Shown piece by piece: positions 26,862 to 37,177 of a DNA stretch of 57,539 nucleotides. Positions within the stretch are counted from its first letter, which is position 1. The number at the start of each line of letters is the position of its first letter. The stretch is from positions 75,404-132,942 of the forward strand of contig JAGQKV010000005.1 of the NCBI GenBank assembly GCA_020429915.1. The letters run 5' to 3'. The notes under the pieces are model-generated. The model did not search any database. It saw only the letters and a list, made by a program, of their open reading frames with translations, and was not told the DNA's origin. Source of the DNA: Candidatus Omnitrophota bacterium (GTDB taxonomy: Bacteria > Omnitrophota > Gorgyraeia > Zapsychrales > Zapsychraceae). Both the position numbers and the translations under genes were made by a program.

Positions 26862-28094
26862 TTACCCGAAGGAATCAAAGGCGATCATTTCTTCGGGGAC
26901 ACCGAGGCTGTCCAGCATATTCTGGACGGCATTGATCATCATCGGAGGCCCGCACAGGTAATACTCGATTTCCTCGGGTTCCGGATGGTTCTTTAGATAA
27001 TTCTCGAGCACAACCTGATGGATGAACCCGGTCGGCCCGGTCCAGTTATCCTCGGGAAGAGGCTCGGACAAGGCGACGTGATATGAAAAATTCTTATACT
27101 TTTCTTCAATACCGGTGAAGTCTTCCGTATAGAACATTTCCCGCTTGGAACGCGCTCCGTACCAAAAGCTGACTTTCCTGTCGGTGGTCTTCAGAGTGTG
27201 AAAGAGATGGAACAAATGGCTGCGCATCGGGGCCATCCCGGCGCCCCCGCCGATGTAGACCATTTCGCGTTTTGTCTCCTTGATGAAGAACTCACCGTAT
27301 GGACCGCTGATCGTCACCTTGTCGCCCGGTTTCAGATTAAAGATAAAGGACGAGGCCTTACCCGGCGGCAGGCTCATGTCGCGCGGCGGCGGCGTGGCGA
27401 TCCGCACGTTCAGCATGACTATCCCTTCCTCAGCCGGATGGCTGGCCATGGAATAGGCGCGAAAGATCTCTTCGTCGTTCTCAGCCTTCAGATCCCACAA
27501 CTTGAATTTATCCCAGTCGGGATGATATTCCTTTTGAATATCGAATTCCTTGTAGGTCAGTTTATACGGAGGGATGTCGATCTGAATATAACCGCCGGCC
27601 TCAAAATCGAGATGCGCCCCCTTGGGCAGCTCCAGGACCAGTTCCTTAATGAATGTCGCCACGTTGTCGTTGGAGCGGACAGTACAGTCGAACTTTTGGA
27701 TCTTGAAGATTTCTTCGGGGATCTTGATCTTCATGTCTTCCCGGACCTTGACCTGACAGGACAGACGGAAATGTTCTTTTTGTTCGCCGCGCGGAATCAA
27801 ACCGGTTTCGGTCGGCAGGATGTCCCCGCCGCCTTCGACAACCTGGCATTTGCACATCGCGCAGGTGCCCCCGCCGCCGCATGCCGACGGCAGATAGACC
27901 TTTTCCGCCGCCAAGGCGCTCAATAACGTTCCGCCGGAAGGAACCAAAATCGGGTCTTTCTCGTCGTTGACAAAAATCTTGCAGTCACCTTGCTTCATGA
28001 CCTTTTTCTTGACTATGGTCAGCAGGGTCACCAGAGCCAAGGTGATGAGCGTGAAGACCACCACACTGATAAAGACAAAGGACACCAAGGACAT
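26862..28094 (-). CDS. nqrF: Na+-translocating NADH:quinone reductase subunit F
   Basis: NqrF is the NADH-oxidising subunit. The 410-aa protein has an N-terminal membrane helix (about 3-25), a 2Fe-2S ferredoxin domain with [10 protein letters not shown] and the distant Cys in FRLSCQVKV, a flavodoxin-reductase FAD domain (RAYSMASHP) and an NADH domain ([23 protein letters not shown]; terminal AFDSFG). Last gene of the operon, nine bases after nqrE, ending at a bidirectional terminator. Confidence 0.97.
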   Translation of the reverse strand: MSLVSFVFISVVVFTLITLALVTLLTIVKKKVMKQGDCKIFVNDEKDPILVPSGGTLLSALAAEKVYLPSACGGGGTCAMCKCQVVEGGGDILPTETGLIPRGEQKEHFRLSCQVKVREDMKIKIPEEIFKIQKFDCTVRSNDNVATFIKELVLELPKGAHLDFEAGGYIQIDIPPYKLTYKEFDIQKEYHPDWDKFKLWDLKAENDEEIFRAYSMASHPAEEGIVMLNVRIATPPPRDMSLPPGKASSFIFNLKPGDKVTISGPYGEFFIKETKREMVYIGGGAGMAPMRSHLFHLFHTLKTTDRKVSFWYGARSKREMFYTEDFTGIEEKYKNFSYHVALSEPLPEDNWTGPTGFIHQVVLENYLKNHPEPEEIEYYLCGPPMMINAVQNMLDSLGVPEEMIAFDSFG

Positions 28095-28103
28095 AATCGC
28101 TCC

Positions 28104-28712
28104 TTATAGCTGGATACCGGCGAAGCACATAAAGCCCATCGCCATCAGACCGGTAATGATCATCGTGATCCCCAACCCCCGCAAAGAAGGCGGGATATTG
28201 GAGTATTGAAGCTTCTTACGGATCGCGGCCATGGCCACAATCGCCAGCGCCCAACCGACGCCGGAACCGAATCCGAAGACGACGGATTCCATAAAGTTGT
28301 ACTGACGTTCGGCCATGAACAACGAGCCGCCCAGGATCGCGCAGTTTACGGCGATCAGCGGCAGGAAGATGCCCAGCGCCGAATAAAGCTTGGGACTGAA
28401 CCGGTCGAGGATCATCTCGACGATCTGGACCATCGCGGCGATGACCGCGATAAACGCGATGAAACTCAGGAAGCTGAGGTCAATATTCGGCACCCCGGCC
28501 CAGGCTAACGCCCCCTTGGTCAGCAGAAAGTTATTGATCGCCCAGTTGGCCGGACACGTGACAGTCAAAACAAAAACAACGGCTATCCCCAGACCGATGG
28601 CCGTTTCGACCTTCTTGGAGCAGGCCAAAAACGAACACATCCCCAGGAAATAGGCCAACAGAATATTTTCAACGAAGATCGATTTGATAGCTAGGCTGAG
28701 ATAATGTTCCAT
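28104..28712 (-). CDS. nqrE: Na+-NQR subunit E
   Basis: This 202-aa membrane protein has six predicted helices. It pairs with NqrD to hold the membrane iron site; the characteristic Cys motif is in [15 protein letters not shown] chose the ATG at 28712 ([11 protein letters not shown]), two bases after the nqrD stop and with GGAGG upstream inside nqrD, over an upstream frame at 28811 that overlaps nqrD and is not family-like. Confidence 0.95.
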   Translation of the reverse strand: MEHYLSLAIKSIFVENILLAYFLGMCSFLACSKKVETAIGLGIAVVFVLTVTCPANWAINNFLLTKGALAWAGVPNIDLSFLSFIAFIAVIAAMVQIVEMILDRFSPKLYSALGIFLPLIAVNCAILGGSLFMAERQYNFMESVVFGFGSGVGWALAIVAMAAIRKKLQYSNIPPSLRGLGITMIITGLMAMGFMCFAGIQL

Positions 28713-28714
28713 GA

Positions 28715-29347
<633 letters not shown>

Positions 29348-29379
29348 AATATGCTCCTCCTCGATTGAGGGTCAGTAGT

Positions 29380-30099
29380 CTATCTGCGGACTTTCGCAAG
29401 AAACGGTTCGTATTTGCGCACTTCGCGGGCGATCATTTCGGTAACCCCCTTGGAAGTCATGGTCGCCCCGCTGATCCCGTCGACATAATGCTTGGCTTTG
29501 TTCGGATCGCTGATCTGGTCGGCCACCTTTCCTTTAATGACGGCCACCGGCCACAATTCCTGGTCCTTCATGTCCCAGATTGATTTGCCTTTGAAATTGT
29601 TTTGGAACCAGTCTTTTTCGATCTCCGCGCCCAAACCCGGCGTCTCGCCGTGCTTGTAGTAGGTAATCCCGCGCACGGTCATCGCATTCGGTTCCAGGGC
29701 CAGGTAGCCGTACAGCGTCGACCACAACCCCTTGCCGATGATCGGAAACGCGTAGGAGATCACCTGCTGGCCTTCCTTGTAGACGTATAACGGATACAAT
29801 GCCTCGCCTTCCTTGATATCGGCGGGCGTTTTTCCTTCCACGACATTTCCCTTGGGATCGATGACCTTTTCCTCAATGACCCTGCTGTACGTCTCCTCAA
29901 TTTCCTTGGCCGATGTCTTTTTACCCAGCGGTTGCTTCAGGTTAACGGCCTTCAGGATATTCTTCTTAACATCCAGAGCGGCATTCTTTTCTTTTTGCGG
30001 ACGCAGGCCTTCGGAGACGAGCGCGAGGAAGAAACTGCAGACCACACAGATAATCAATGCGAACCGGTAGGTCGCAAATGTACTAGGCTTGCTGGACAC
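29380..30099 (-). CDS. nqrC: Na+-NQR subunit C
   Basis: The 239-aa protein is anchored by one N-terminal helix. The covalent FMN attachment motif SGAT is present in VDGISGATMTSKGV near residue 215; the FMN would be added by ApbE, which is not in this window. The start is a GTG preceded by AGGAGG, overlapping the end of nqrB by 17 bases, so translation is coupled. Confidence 0.95.
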   Translation of the reverse strand: MSSKPSTFATYRFALIICVVCSFFLALVSEGLRPQKEKNAALDVKKNILKAVNLKQPLGKKTSAKEIEETYSRVIEEKVIDPKGNVVEGKTPADIKEGEALYPLYVYKEGQQVISYAFPIIGKGLWSTLYGYLALEPNAMTVRGITYYKHGETPGLGAEIEKDWFQNNFKGKSIWDMKDQELWPVAVIKGKVADQISDPNKAKHYVDGISGATMTSKGVTEMIAREVRKYEPFLAKVRR

Positions 30100-31258
30100 G
30101 GGCCAACCTCCTTTTCACATTCGCCTCGACAACAAAGTGGTCGATCAACGGAGCAAATACATTCATAAACAAAATCGCCAGCATCACGCCTTCCGGATAC
30201 GCCGGATTGACCACACGGATAAGAACAACCAGCATACCGATCAACACCCCGTAAATCCACCGCCCCGTATTGGTCGCCGACGACGACACCGGATCCGTGG
30301 CCATAAAAATCGAACCGAAGGCAAATCCGCCCATAATTAAATGCCAGTGCGGCGGAAGATTCATGTAGGCCAGGGCCTCAGGGCCCTTGAACATATTCAG
30401 GACCAATCCCATCGCGACCACGCCGATCCAGCAACCGGCCACGATCCGCCAGCTGGCGACACGGGTCACCAGCAGAAATGCCAGCCCCAAAAGACACGCC
30501 ACGGTAGAGGTTTCCCCGATCGATCCGGGGATGAATCCCATGGCCACATCTTGAAAGGTATACCCTGCGGCGGCAAGAGCGTCGACCGCGGACGATCCGC
30601 GGTCCGCTTGCGACAGGACGGCCAGCGGTGTGGCCTGGGAAAAACCGTCGACGGCGGCCCAGACCGCGTCCCCGGACATCTGCGCCGGATAGGCGAAGAA
30701 GGCAAACGCGCGCGCGGTGAGCGCCGGGTTCAGGACGTTATACCCGGTCCCGCCGAAAATTTCCTTGCCGATGACGACCCCGAAAGATATGGATACCGCC
30801 ACGATCCACAACGGGATGCTCGGCGGCAGGGTCAGCGCGAACAGTATCCCGGTGACCAGGAACCCTTCGTTGACCTCGTGTTTGCGCACGACCGCGAACA
30901 AGACTTCCCACAGCCCGCCGACGGCATACGTGACAATGATGATCGGCAGGACCTTCCATAATCCGATGCCGACGGCCCCCAGGAGCGAAGGCTCCATGGC
31001 CTTGGCGGCCTGGACTTGGTGTCCGACATTGTAGATGCCCATCAAAATGCAAGGGATCAGGGCGATAACCACGAAAATCATCACCCGTTTGATATCGACC
31101 GAATCACGCACATGCGGCGCGGACTTGGTGGTCTTGCCCGGCGTCAGCAGAAAGGTGTCCATCGCGTCGAACAGCGGATAGAGCTTTTCCAGCGGTTTGC
31201 CCTTGGCAAAAAACTTTTCTTCGATCTTCTTGGATTGTTCCGCTAATAATTTATTCAT
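30083..31258 (-). CDS. nqrB: Na+-NQR subunit B
   Basis: The main membrane subunit, 391 aa with about ten helices, carries riboflavin and a covalent FMN. The FMN-acceptor threonine is in DGFSQATPLAVLS, where the family's SGAT/TGAT motif reads SQAT. MNKLLAEQSKKIEEKF is the usual cytosolic N-terminus. It follows nqrA by two bases and overlaps nqrC. Confidence 0.96.
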   Translation of the reverse strand: MNKLLAEQSKKIEEKFFAKGKPLEKLYPLFDAMDTFLLTPGKTTKSAPHVRDSVDIKRVMIFVVIALIPCILMGIYNVGHQVQAAKAMEPSLLGAVGIGLWKVLPIIIVTYAVGGLWEVLFAVVRKHEVNEGFLVTGILFALTLPPSIPLWIVAVSISFGVVIGKEIFGGTGYNVLNPALTARAFAFFAYPAQMSGDAVWAAVDGFSQATPLAVLSQADRGSSAVDALAAAGYTFQDVAMGFIPGSIGETSTVACLLGLAFLLVTRVASWRIVAGCWIGVVAMGLVLNMFKGPEALAYMNLPPHWHLIMGGFAFGSIFMATDPVSSSATNTGRWIYGVLIGMLVVLIRVVNPAYPEGVMLAILFMNVFAPLIDHFVVEANVKRRLARVQQA

Positions 31259-31260
31259 GG

Positions 31261-32610
31261 CTATCCTTCTTTTTCAATCACGTCGAGTCCGCGGCGAATG
31301 ATAGCGCCGACATTAACCTTTGAGGGGCAGGCAAACGAGCACAACGCAAAATCTTCGGCGTCGCATTCGAGAATCCCCAAGCGTTCGGCCTCATCAATGT
31401 CGCCCGCGATCACGGCCTTCAAAAGAAAATACGTCACGATGTCTAAAGTGGTGTACTTGTCGTAGGTATCGTTCAGGACGATGGCGCGGTGGCCGCCGTT
31501 CTCATCGGTATCCAGCGAGGCTTCCTGCTCGGGCAGGAAAGCCGATAGGTAGGTGTGCGACAGGGTATATTTCTTGGCGCCCGGCATCAACCATCCGAGC
31601 AGTTCCCGGTGTCCGCCTTCCGGGACCACGCTGATCTGCGTGTCATAGAATCCGATAAACCCGTCGGCCCCGATCTCGCGTCCGGCCAGCACACTTCCGG
31701 TAATACAGCGCTTCCCTTCAAATTGCGTGCCCGGCAGTAATTCCTTGATCGCCGCGCCCTGGACTGTCCTTGCGTAACCGGTCTTGGCGCAGCCTTCCCC
31801 GGTCAGTGCGACTACCACCTGTTGCGGATATGTGCCTTCCAGAAAAAACCGGCCGATGCGCGCAACCTCCTGGGCCTCGACATACCACACGATGTCGCCC
31901 TTGTTAATCGGATCAACCGCTTGGATAAGGGTGCTGACATTTCCGGCAGGATGAGGTCCTGAAAACGTATGGCATTCCACGCCTTTGGCGTTGGTGAGGA
32001 TCTCCGGTTTGGCTCCGGATTTGGCACAAACATGAACTTTACCGGCGGTCAGACCGGTCAGAACATCCAGGCCGGCTTGAAAAAATTTCTCTTTGCCGTC
32101 GAGTATCTTGGCCATATCGGCGGCGAGGGGCTCGGTGTTGACGGCGTGAACGAAAATGCTCTTGGGTTCGTCCTTCGGAGAGGCGATCTTGGAAAACGGC
32201 CGTTGGCGAAAGGCGGGCCACAGACCGGCCTTCAACAGGGCCTGGATCGTCTCCGCTTTTTTGAGCTTGGCCAATTTGTCCGGTGCATGGGACGGAAAAC
32301 TTTCAGCGGTATTTTTGCCGTCGTTTTCGATAACGACCGAAAGCAGGGCCCGCTTTAAGCCCCGGTTAATCGCCTTGACCTTGCCGCTGACCGGCGAGAC
32401 CAAGCACAATCCGTCGATTTCCTTGTCGGTAATCACCGGGGTCCCCATTTTGACCGAATCGCCTTCCGCCACGGCGAGGCGCGGCTTCAGTCCGCGAAAA
32501 TCGGGCGGTTGAATGGCGACGATCCGGGGCGAGAGAACATCGGATACCTCGTCGCCGGCTGCGCCTTTTAGCTTAATATCTTTGCCTTTTGTGAATGTGT
32601 ATGAGCCCAT
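31261..32610 (-). CDS. nqrA: Na+-NQR subunit A
   Basis: The 449-aa soluble subunit contributes to ubiquinone binding and lies on the cytosolic side. The RnfC-like barrel begins GDSVKMGTPVITDKEIDG near 60, and the C-terminal region has the conserved AERLGILECDAEDFALCSFACPS. First gene of nqrABCDEF. The Shine-Dalgarno is weak, and the promoter at 32686-32714 gives a leader of about 70 bases. Confidence 0.96.
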   Translation of the reverse strand: MGSYTFTKGKDIKLKGAAGDEVSDVLSPRIVAIQPPDFRGLKPRLAVAEGDSVKMGTPVITDKEIDGLCLVSPVSGKVKAINRGLKRALLSVVIENDGKNTAESFPSHAPDKLAKLKKAETIQALLKAGLWPAFRQRPFSKIASPKDEPKSIFVHAVNTEPLAADMAKILDGKEKFFQAGLDVLTGLTAGKVHVCAKSGAKPEILTNAKGVECHTFSGPHPAGNVSTLIQAVDPINKGDIVWYVEAQEVARIGRFFLEGTYPQQVVVALTGEGCAKTGYARTVQGAAIKELLPGTQFEGKRCITGSVLAGREIGADGFIGFYDTQISVVPEGGHRELLGWLMPGAKKYTLSHTYLSAFLPEQEASLDTDENGGHRAIVLNDTYDKYTTLDIVTYFLLKAVIAGDIDEAERLGILECDAEDFALCSFACPSKVNVGAIIRRGLDVIEKEG

Positions 32611-32685
32611 GCTTACCGTCTTATGTTGTTATTGTGATTATTTTCACGTTTACGCGTAAGGAATCTCAGGGGTGATTGAAAGGAA

Positions 32686-32714
32686 ATATTATCATCTCAG
32701 TCCCCATAAATCAA
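32686..32714 (-). promoter_or_regulatory. nqr operon promoter
   Basis: TTGATT (32709-32714), 17 bases, TAATAT (32686-32691) in the gap between the thiolase-like gene and nqrA. Confidence 0.8.
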
Positions 32715-32738
32715 CAATTATTATGTGGAAAACATCCT

Positions 32739-33929
32739 CTATAACTTACCCAGCCGCTCCACCACCAGGGCCGTGGCGCCGCCGCCGCCGTAGGCGATCG
32801 CGGCCACGCCCAGTGCGGCCTTTTCCTGCTCCAGCGCGGTCAACAGTGTTACCAGCGCGCGCATCCCGGCGGCCCCGAGGGGATGGCCGAAGGCCAGGTC
32901 ACCGCCGTAGATATTGAGCTTCCCGGCCGGGATCCGGAGTTTCTTCTGCGTAAAAAGTGCCTGCGCCGCAAAAGATTCGGCTATTTCAAACAAATCGATG
33001 GCCGACGCGGTCAATCCTGCGGCCTTGACCGCCCGGCGTACTGCCTCCGGACAGGCTTCAAAGGCCTTGGCCGGATCCGTGGCCACCGTGGCATAGGCCC
33101 GCAACCGGGCCCGCGGGGTGAGGCCGTGGGCCTTGACCGCCGTCTTATGCGCCAGAATACAGGCCGCCGCCCCATCTGCCGGGGCCGAGGCGTTTCCGGC
33201 CGTCACGGTGCCGCCGCGGACAAAAGCCGGCCTGAGGGATTCGAAATTTTCAAGAGATATCCGGCTGCGCGGCCGGTCATCCGTGCGAAAGGCCTTTTTA
33301 GGAGCGGTCTTGACCGGTACGATTTCCCGAATAAATATCTTCTTCTCTTGTGCCCGGCAGGCCTTCAGATGGCTTTCCAAGGCAAAGAGATCCTGATCAA
33401 CCCGGCCGATGTGATGCCGCCGGGCCATATCCTCGACTAATTCCCCCATATGTTTCTTGGTGATCGGGCACATCAGGCCGTCATTGATCAGACTGTCCTG
33501 AACGTCTCGGGGATTAAAGGATTCCTCGAAGTCTCCCTCGATAAAATACGGGTTGTGGGTCGCGCTCTCCGTCCCCCCGCAGATAACAATCTTGTCATCA
33601 CCCGCCAGCAATGCCTGCGCTCCGGTGACCACGGCCTGCAATCCGGCTCCGCACACATTATTCAATGTCACCGCCGGAACCGTGACCGGAAGGCCCCCCG
33701 CCAAACAGGCCTGACGCGCGACATTCTGTCCCAGGCCGGCGGAGACCACATTGCCGATGAAGACCTCATCAATATCTTTGCGTTTCAGTTTGGTCCGGCG
33801 GATCAGATCGCGGATGACGTGGCCGGAGAGCTCGGGAGGGGTAAATTTCTTGAGATTCTTGAAGGGGCTGCTTATAGCGGTGCGTAGGGCTTCGACAATA
33901 AAGACATTATTCCTTAGCTGTTGTTTCAT
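32739..33929 (-). CDS. Thiolase-superfamily protein lacking two catalytic motifs
   Basis: The protein has the length (396 aa) and fold signatures of acetyl-CoA acetyltransferases. The acyl-accepting Cys93 is in LNNVCGAGLQ and the His motif GHPLGAAGMR is present. However, the usual NEAFA (oxyanion-hole Asn) reads AESFA, and the usual C-x-G-G-G (second catalytic Cys) reads AYGGGG. Loss of both should abolish normal Claisen/retro-Claisen chemistry, so I call it thiolase-like rather than AtoB/FadA. The ATG at 33929 overlaps the end of the DRTGG gene by 23 bases; an upstream frame to 33962 overlaps further. It is last in the sucCD operon. Confidence 0.85.
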   Translation of the reverse strand: MKQQLRNNVFIVEALRTAISSPFKNLKKFTPPELSGHVIRDLIRRTKLKRKDIDEVFIGNVVSAGLGQNVARQACLAGGLPVTVPAVTLNNVCGAGLQAVVTGAQALLAGDDKIVICGGTESATHNPYFIEGDFEESFNPRDVQDSLINDGLMCPITKKHMGELVEDMARRHHIGRVDQDLFALESHLKACRAQEKKIFIREIVPVKTAPKKAFRTDDRPRSRISLENFESLRPAFVRGGTVTAGNASAPADGAAACILAHKTAVKAHGLTPRARLRAYATVATDPAKAFEACPEAVRRAVKAAGLTASAIDLFEIAESFAAQALFTQKKLRIPAGKLNIYGGDLAFGHPLGAAGMRALVTLLTALEQEKAALGVAAIAYGGGGATALVVERLGKL

Positions 33930-35037
33930 GGCCGTTGAATCCTTCGAGGATCGCGTCGACATCCACGTACTTCTTGACCAGTACTTCGGCTTCTTTAATT
34001 TTATCCTTATCGGTCTTTTGAATCTTGCAAATTAAATGCTCCACGCTCCCGGCGATCGTATAAGTATCCTCATTGGTGATCAGGACGGGGATCGAACTTT
34101 TTTTCAGCAGCTCCACGATCTTGGGGTTGGGCATCAGACCGCCGGTGAGAATGATCCCTGAAATCTGAAAACGGCGACCGTCATGGATAAGATGCGAGCT
34201 GACGGCCAGCAGGATATTGTCCACCCGGTCGCCGGAGGTGATGACCAGGGTGCCGTCCTGCAAATAATTAACCATGTTGTGCGGCTCCATCGCCGCCACA
34301 ATAACATTCTTTACCCGCCGGGTGGTGCCGGTGGTTCCGCACAGGAGCTCCAGGTTGAGCCGTTCCTGGATTTGTCCGATAGTGGGTGCCATCATCAACG
34401 GGTCCATCGGGATGACGCCGAGCAGTTTCATTCCTTTGTTGGCGAGCCCCCGGGTAAGCGTGCTTTTGATTTGATCGTATTTTTCCGGCAAGACCTTGTT
34501 GACGATGACGCCGAGAACCTCGACTTCCCGCAAATCGAAGAGCGCCTTGTTGAGTACGATCTCATCGATACTCCGGCCCACGCCGCCGCCGCTGATAATG
34601 ATGACTTTGGATTTCAACAAATTGGCGACATCGGCGTTGGAATGATCGATGACCGCCCCGACCCCGGCATGCCCTGTACCCTCGACGATGATCGCGTCCT
34701 TGCCCTTGGTGAGAGAATTGAACGCCTTGACGATCTTCTTGGTGTGATAATCTTTGTTCGGATTAAAAATATACTTCTTTGTATATCCGCGACCGATGGT
34801 GATCGGACTCATCTCCGACAAACGTCTTCCCAGTTTGAAGACCTCGCCGATCAGGTACGAGTCCTTGTCCACGCTGAGCGCGCCGACGTTGACGTACTGC
34901 TGTCCGATGGGTTTTAAGAAGGTGGTGCGGAGTTTGCGTGTGGTCAAGGCCTTGTAAAGACCGAGCGAAACCGTCGTTTTACCGGCGTTTTGGTGGATCG
35001 AGGAAATAAAAATGTTTTTAAGCGACTTTTTTTTCAT
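33907..35037 (-). CDS. P-loop (BioD/CobB-like) ATPase with DRTGG domain
   Basis: The 376-aa protein has an N-terminal AAA_26/dethiobiotin-synthetase-like domain with P-loop SSIHQNAGKTTVSLG (residues about 12-26) and VEGTGHAGVGAV near 118. A DRTGG domain follows (about 210-330: VITSGDRVDNILLAV, ISGIILTGGLMPNPKIVE). This is the regulatory half of long phosphotransacetylases without the catalytic half. Its role alone is unknown; sensing acyl-CoA or nucleotide levels next to sucCD and the thiolase-like gene is a guess. Confidence 0.8.
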   Translation of the reverse strand: MKKKSLKNIFISSIHQNAGKTTVSLGLYKALTTRKLRTTFLKPIGQQYVNVGALSVDKDSYLIGEVFKLGRRLSEMSPITIGRGYTKKYIFNPNKDYHTKKIVKAFNSLTKGKDAIIVEGTGHAGVGAVIDHSNADVANLLKSKVIIISGGGVGRSIDEIVLNKALFDLREVEVLGVIVNKVLPEKYDQIKSTLTRGLANKGMKLLGVIPMDPLMMAPTIGQIQERLNLELLCGTTGTTRRVKNVIVAAMEPHNMVNYLQDGTLVITSGDRVDNILLAVSSHLIHDGRRFQISGIILTGGLMPNPKIVELLKKSSIPVLITNEDTYTIAGSVEHLICKIQKTDKDKIKEAEVLVKKYVDVDAILEGFNGHETTAKE

Positions 35038-35063
35038 GTCGGCGCGGGAATTTGGTTAGGGAT

Positions 35064-35069
35064 ATTATA
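35064..35069 (-). promoter_or_regulatory. Possible internal -10 box before the DRTGG gene
   Basis: TATAAT preceded by AC in the 49-base gap after sucD. No clear -35. No Shine-Dalgarno before the following ATG. Confidence 0.35.
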
Positions 35070-35086
35070 GTACAGTTCGAGGAGGT

Positions 35087-35956
35087 TCAGCTGACTTTTT
35101 GCTGAAAAAAGGCGGGAATTTCATCCGGAAAGTCCACCACATGGACCCCGGCGTCTTGCAGGATGGCGCGTTTGGCCTCGGCGGTGCTGTCTCCGGAAGA
35201 GATGATCGCGCCGGCGTGACCCATCCGCTTCCCCTTGGGGGCGGTCCGGCCGGCAATAAAGCCGACCATCGGCTTACTGATCTCTTTTTTGATGTATTCG
35301 GCGGCGATTTGTTCATCCTGACCGCCGATTTCGCCAACCATAACGATACCCTGCGTGGCCTCATCCTTATTGAAGAGCTCCAGGACGTCAATAAAGCGCG
35401 TACCGATAATCGGGTCGCCGCCGATACCGACGCAGGTGGACTGGCCGATCCCCTCCCGGCTGAGGTTATAAACCACTTCGTAAGTCAGTGTCCCGCTGCG
35501 AGAGACGACCCCGATCGGACCAGGTTGGTGGATATGTCCGGGCATAATGCCGACCTTGCATTCACCGGGGGTGATCACTCCGGGACAGTTGGGACCGATC
35601 AGCCGGGACGACGAACCGCGCATGGCCGCGCGGACCTCGACCATATCCAGTAACGGCAGCCCCTCCGAAATGCAAATGATCAGTTCCATTTCCGCCTCGA
35701 GATCTTCGATAATAGCAGCCTTGGCAAATTTGGCGGGCACGTAGATGATCGCGCAGTTGGCGCCGGTGGCGTCTTTGGCCTCACGGACGGAATTAAACAC
35801 GGGTCTGCCGTGGACTTCCTGGCCGCCCTTGCCCGGCGTCACGCCGCCGACCACGTTGGTTCCGTATTCGATCATCTGTCCGGCATGGAATGACCCGTCC
35901 CGGCCCGTGATGCCTTGTACGATGACTTTGGTATCTTTGTTGACGAGAATGCTCAT
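35087..35956 (-). CDS. sucD: Succinyl-CoA ligase (ADP/GDP-forming) subunit alpha
   Basis: It binds CoA and carries the phosphohistidine that passes phosphate between nucleotide and succinyl-CoA. At 289 aa it has normal length. Visible motifs: [16 protein letters not shown] (CoA site), [21 protein letters not shown]-type SRSGTLTYE, and [10 protein letters not shown] with the active His near 247. Start three bases after sucC. Confidence 0.96.
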   Translation of the reverse strand: MSILVNKDTKVIVQGITGRDGSFHAGQMIEYGTNVVGGVTPGKGGQEVHGRPVFNSVREAKDATGANCAIIYVPAKFAKAAIIEDLEAEMELIICISEGLPLLDMVEVRAAMRGSSSRLIGPNCPGVITPGECKVGIMPGHIHQPGPIGVVSRSGTLTYEVVYNLSREGIGQSTCVGIGGDPIIGTRFIDVLELFNKDEATQGIVMVGEIGGQDEQIAAEYIKKEISKPMVGFIAGRTAPKGKRMGHAGAIISSGDSTAEAKRAILQDAGVHVVDFPDEIPAFFQQKVS

Positions 35957-35959
35957 AAT

Positions 35960-37090
35960 TTAATTCGCCAGCGCGACGACCTTTTCCACGGCCTCGCGCA
36001 TCGTTGAAAACGTCTCCACACCTTCCTTGGTCAGCATCTCCTTGGCTTCCGCTTCATTGGTCCCGGTCAAACGGATGACCAGAGGTACCGGCAGGTCCAT
36101 CTGCCGGCGAGCCTCCAGGATTCCCGCCGCGATATCGTCGCAACGCGTGATACCGCCGAAAATATTGATGAGGATGGCCCGCACATCCGGGCTGCGCAGG
36201 ATAATTTTCAGCGCGTTGAGGACTTTCTCCGGATTGGAACTTCCGCCGACGTCCAGAAAATTGGCGGGATTGCCGCCGCAAAGCTTAACGATGTCCATCG
36301 TCGCCATAGCCAGTCCGGCGCCGTTGACGATACAACCGACGTTACCGTCGAGTTTCACGAAACTCAAATTCTTTTCCTTGGCCTCTATCTCATCCGGCTC
36401 TTCATAATCCATATCGCGCAGGGCCGCCAGATCTTCATGCCGGTCGAGCGCGTTATCATCGAGATTGATCTTGGCGTCGGCCGCATAAATCGTCCCGCTG
36501 CCATCGATGACCAGGGGATTGATCTCGGCCAGTGAGCAGTCATTATCAAAAAATGTCTTCAATAGTCCGGCGAATACCGTTTGGCCTTGCTCCTGTAATT
36601 CCGGGGTATCGAAAACCGAGCGGATAAACGGCGCGAAGCGCTGCGCATCGATTTCGCGGTCGCCCTGCAAGTAGTACTTCTTGATGGCGTCCGGATTCGT
36701 CTTGGCCGTTTCCTCGATTTCCACCCCGCCCTCGGAGCTGGCGATCAGCACGATATCGTCATTGGCGGAATCGACGATCGCCGCCAGGTAAAATTCCTTG
36801 CGGATATCGATCGCGCGGACAACATAAATTTTTTTGACTTGATAGCCCTTAATGGAGAGTTGGGACAGTTGGGCGTACTTTTCGTGCAGTTCTTCTTCGG
36901 ATTTCACGACCTTGATCCCGCCGGCCTTGCCGCGGCCGCCGACCAAAACCTGGGACTTCAGCACCACCGGATAGCCCAGCCCGGACGCCGCCTGTACGGC
37001 CTCGTCGACAGTCGTTGTTATCGTGCCTTCGACGATGGGGATTCCCGCCTTTTGAAATAATTGTGCCGCCTGATATTCGTGAATTTTCAT
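35960..37090 (-). CDS. sucC: Succinyl-CoA ligase subunit beta
   Basis: The 376-aa nucleotide-binding subunit has an ATP-grasp domain at about 1-230 ([39 protein letters not shown]) and a CoA-ligase domain ([34 protein letters not shown]). With sucD it makes ATP or GTP in the TCA cycle. First gene of the sucC-sucD-DRTGG-thiolase-like operon. Confidence 0.96.
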   Translation of the reverse strand: MKIHEYQAAQLFQKAGIPIVEGTITTTVDEAVQAASGLGYPVVLKSQVLVGGRGKAGGIKVVKSEEELHEKYAQLSQLSIKGYQVKKIYVVRAIDIRKEFYLAAIVDSANDDIVLIASSEGGVEIEETAKTNPDAIKKYYLQGDREIDAQRFAPFIRSVFDTPELQEQGQTVFAGLLKTFFDNDCSLAEINPLVIDGSGTIYAADAKINLDDNALDRHEDLAALRDMDYEEPDEIEAKEKNLSFVKLDGNVGCIVNGAGLAMATMDIVKLCGGNPANFLDVGGSSNPEKVLNALKIILRSPDVRAILINIFGGITRCDDIAAGILEARRQMDLPVPLVIRLTGTNEAEAKEMLTKEGVETFSTMREAVEKVVALAN

Positions 37091-37126
37091 CCGTCATTCC
37101 ATGGTTTCGTGCTGAATGGAATTTTC

Positions 37127-37154
37127 ATCATATCCTTTTTGAGGGAAAAATCAA
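37127..37154 (-). promoter_or_regulatory. sucCD operon promoter
   Basis: TTGATT (37149-37154), 16 bases, TATGAT (37127-37132), about 35 bases before the sucC ATG. Confidence 0.6.
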
Positions 37155-37177
37155 GAATTTCCGTGGATTGTGCGCGG

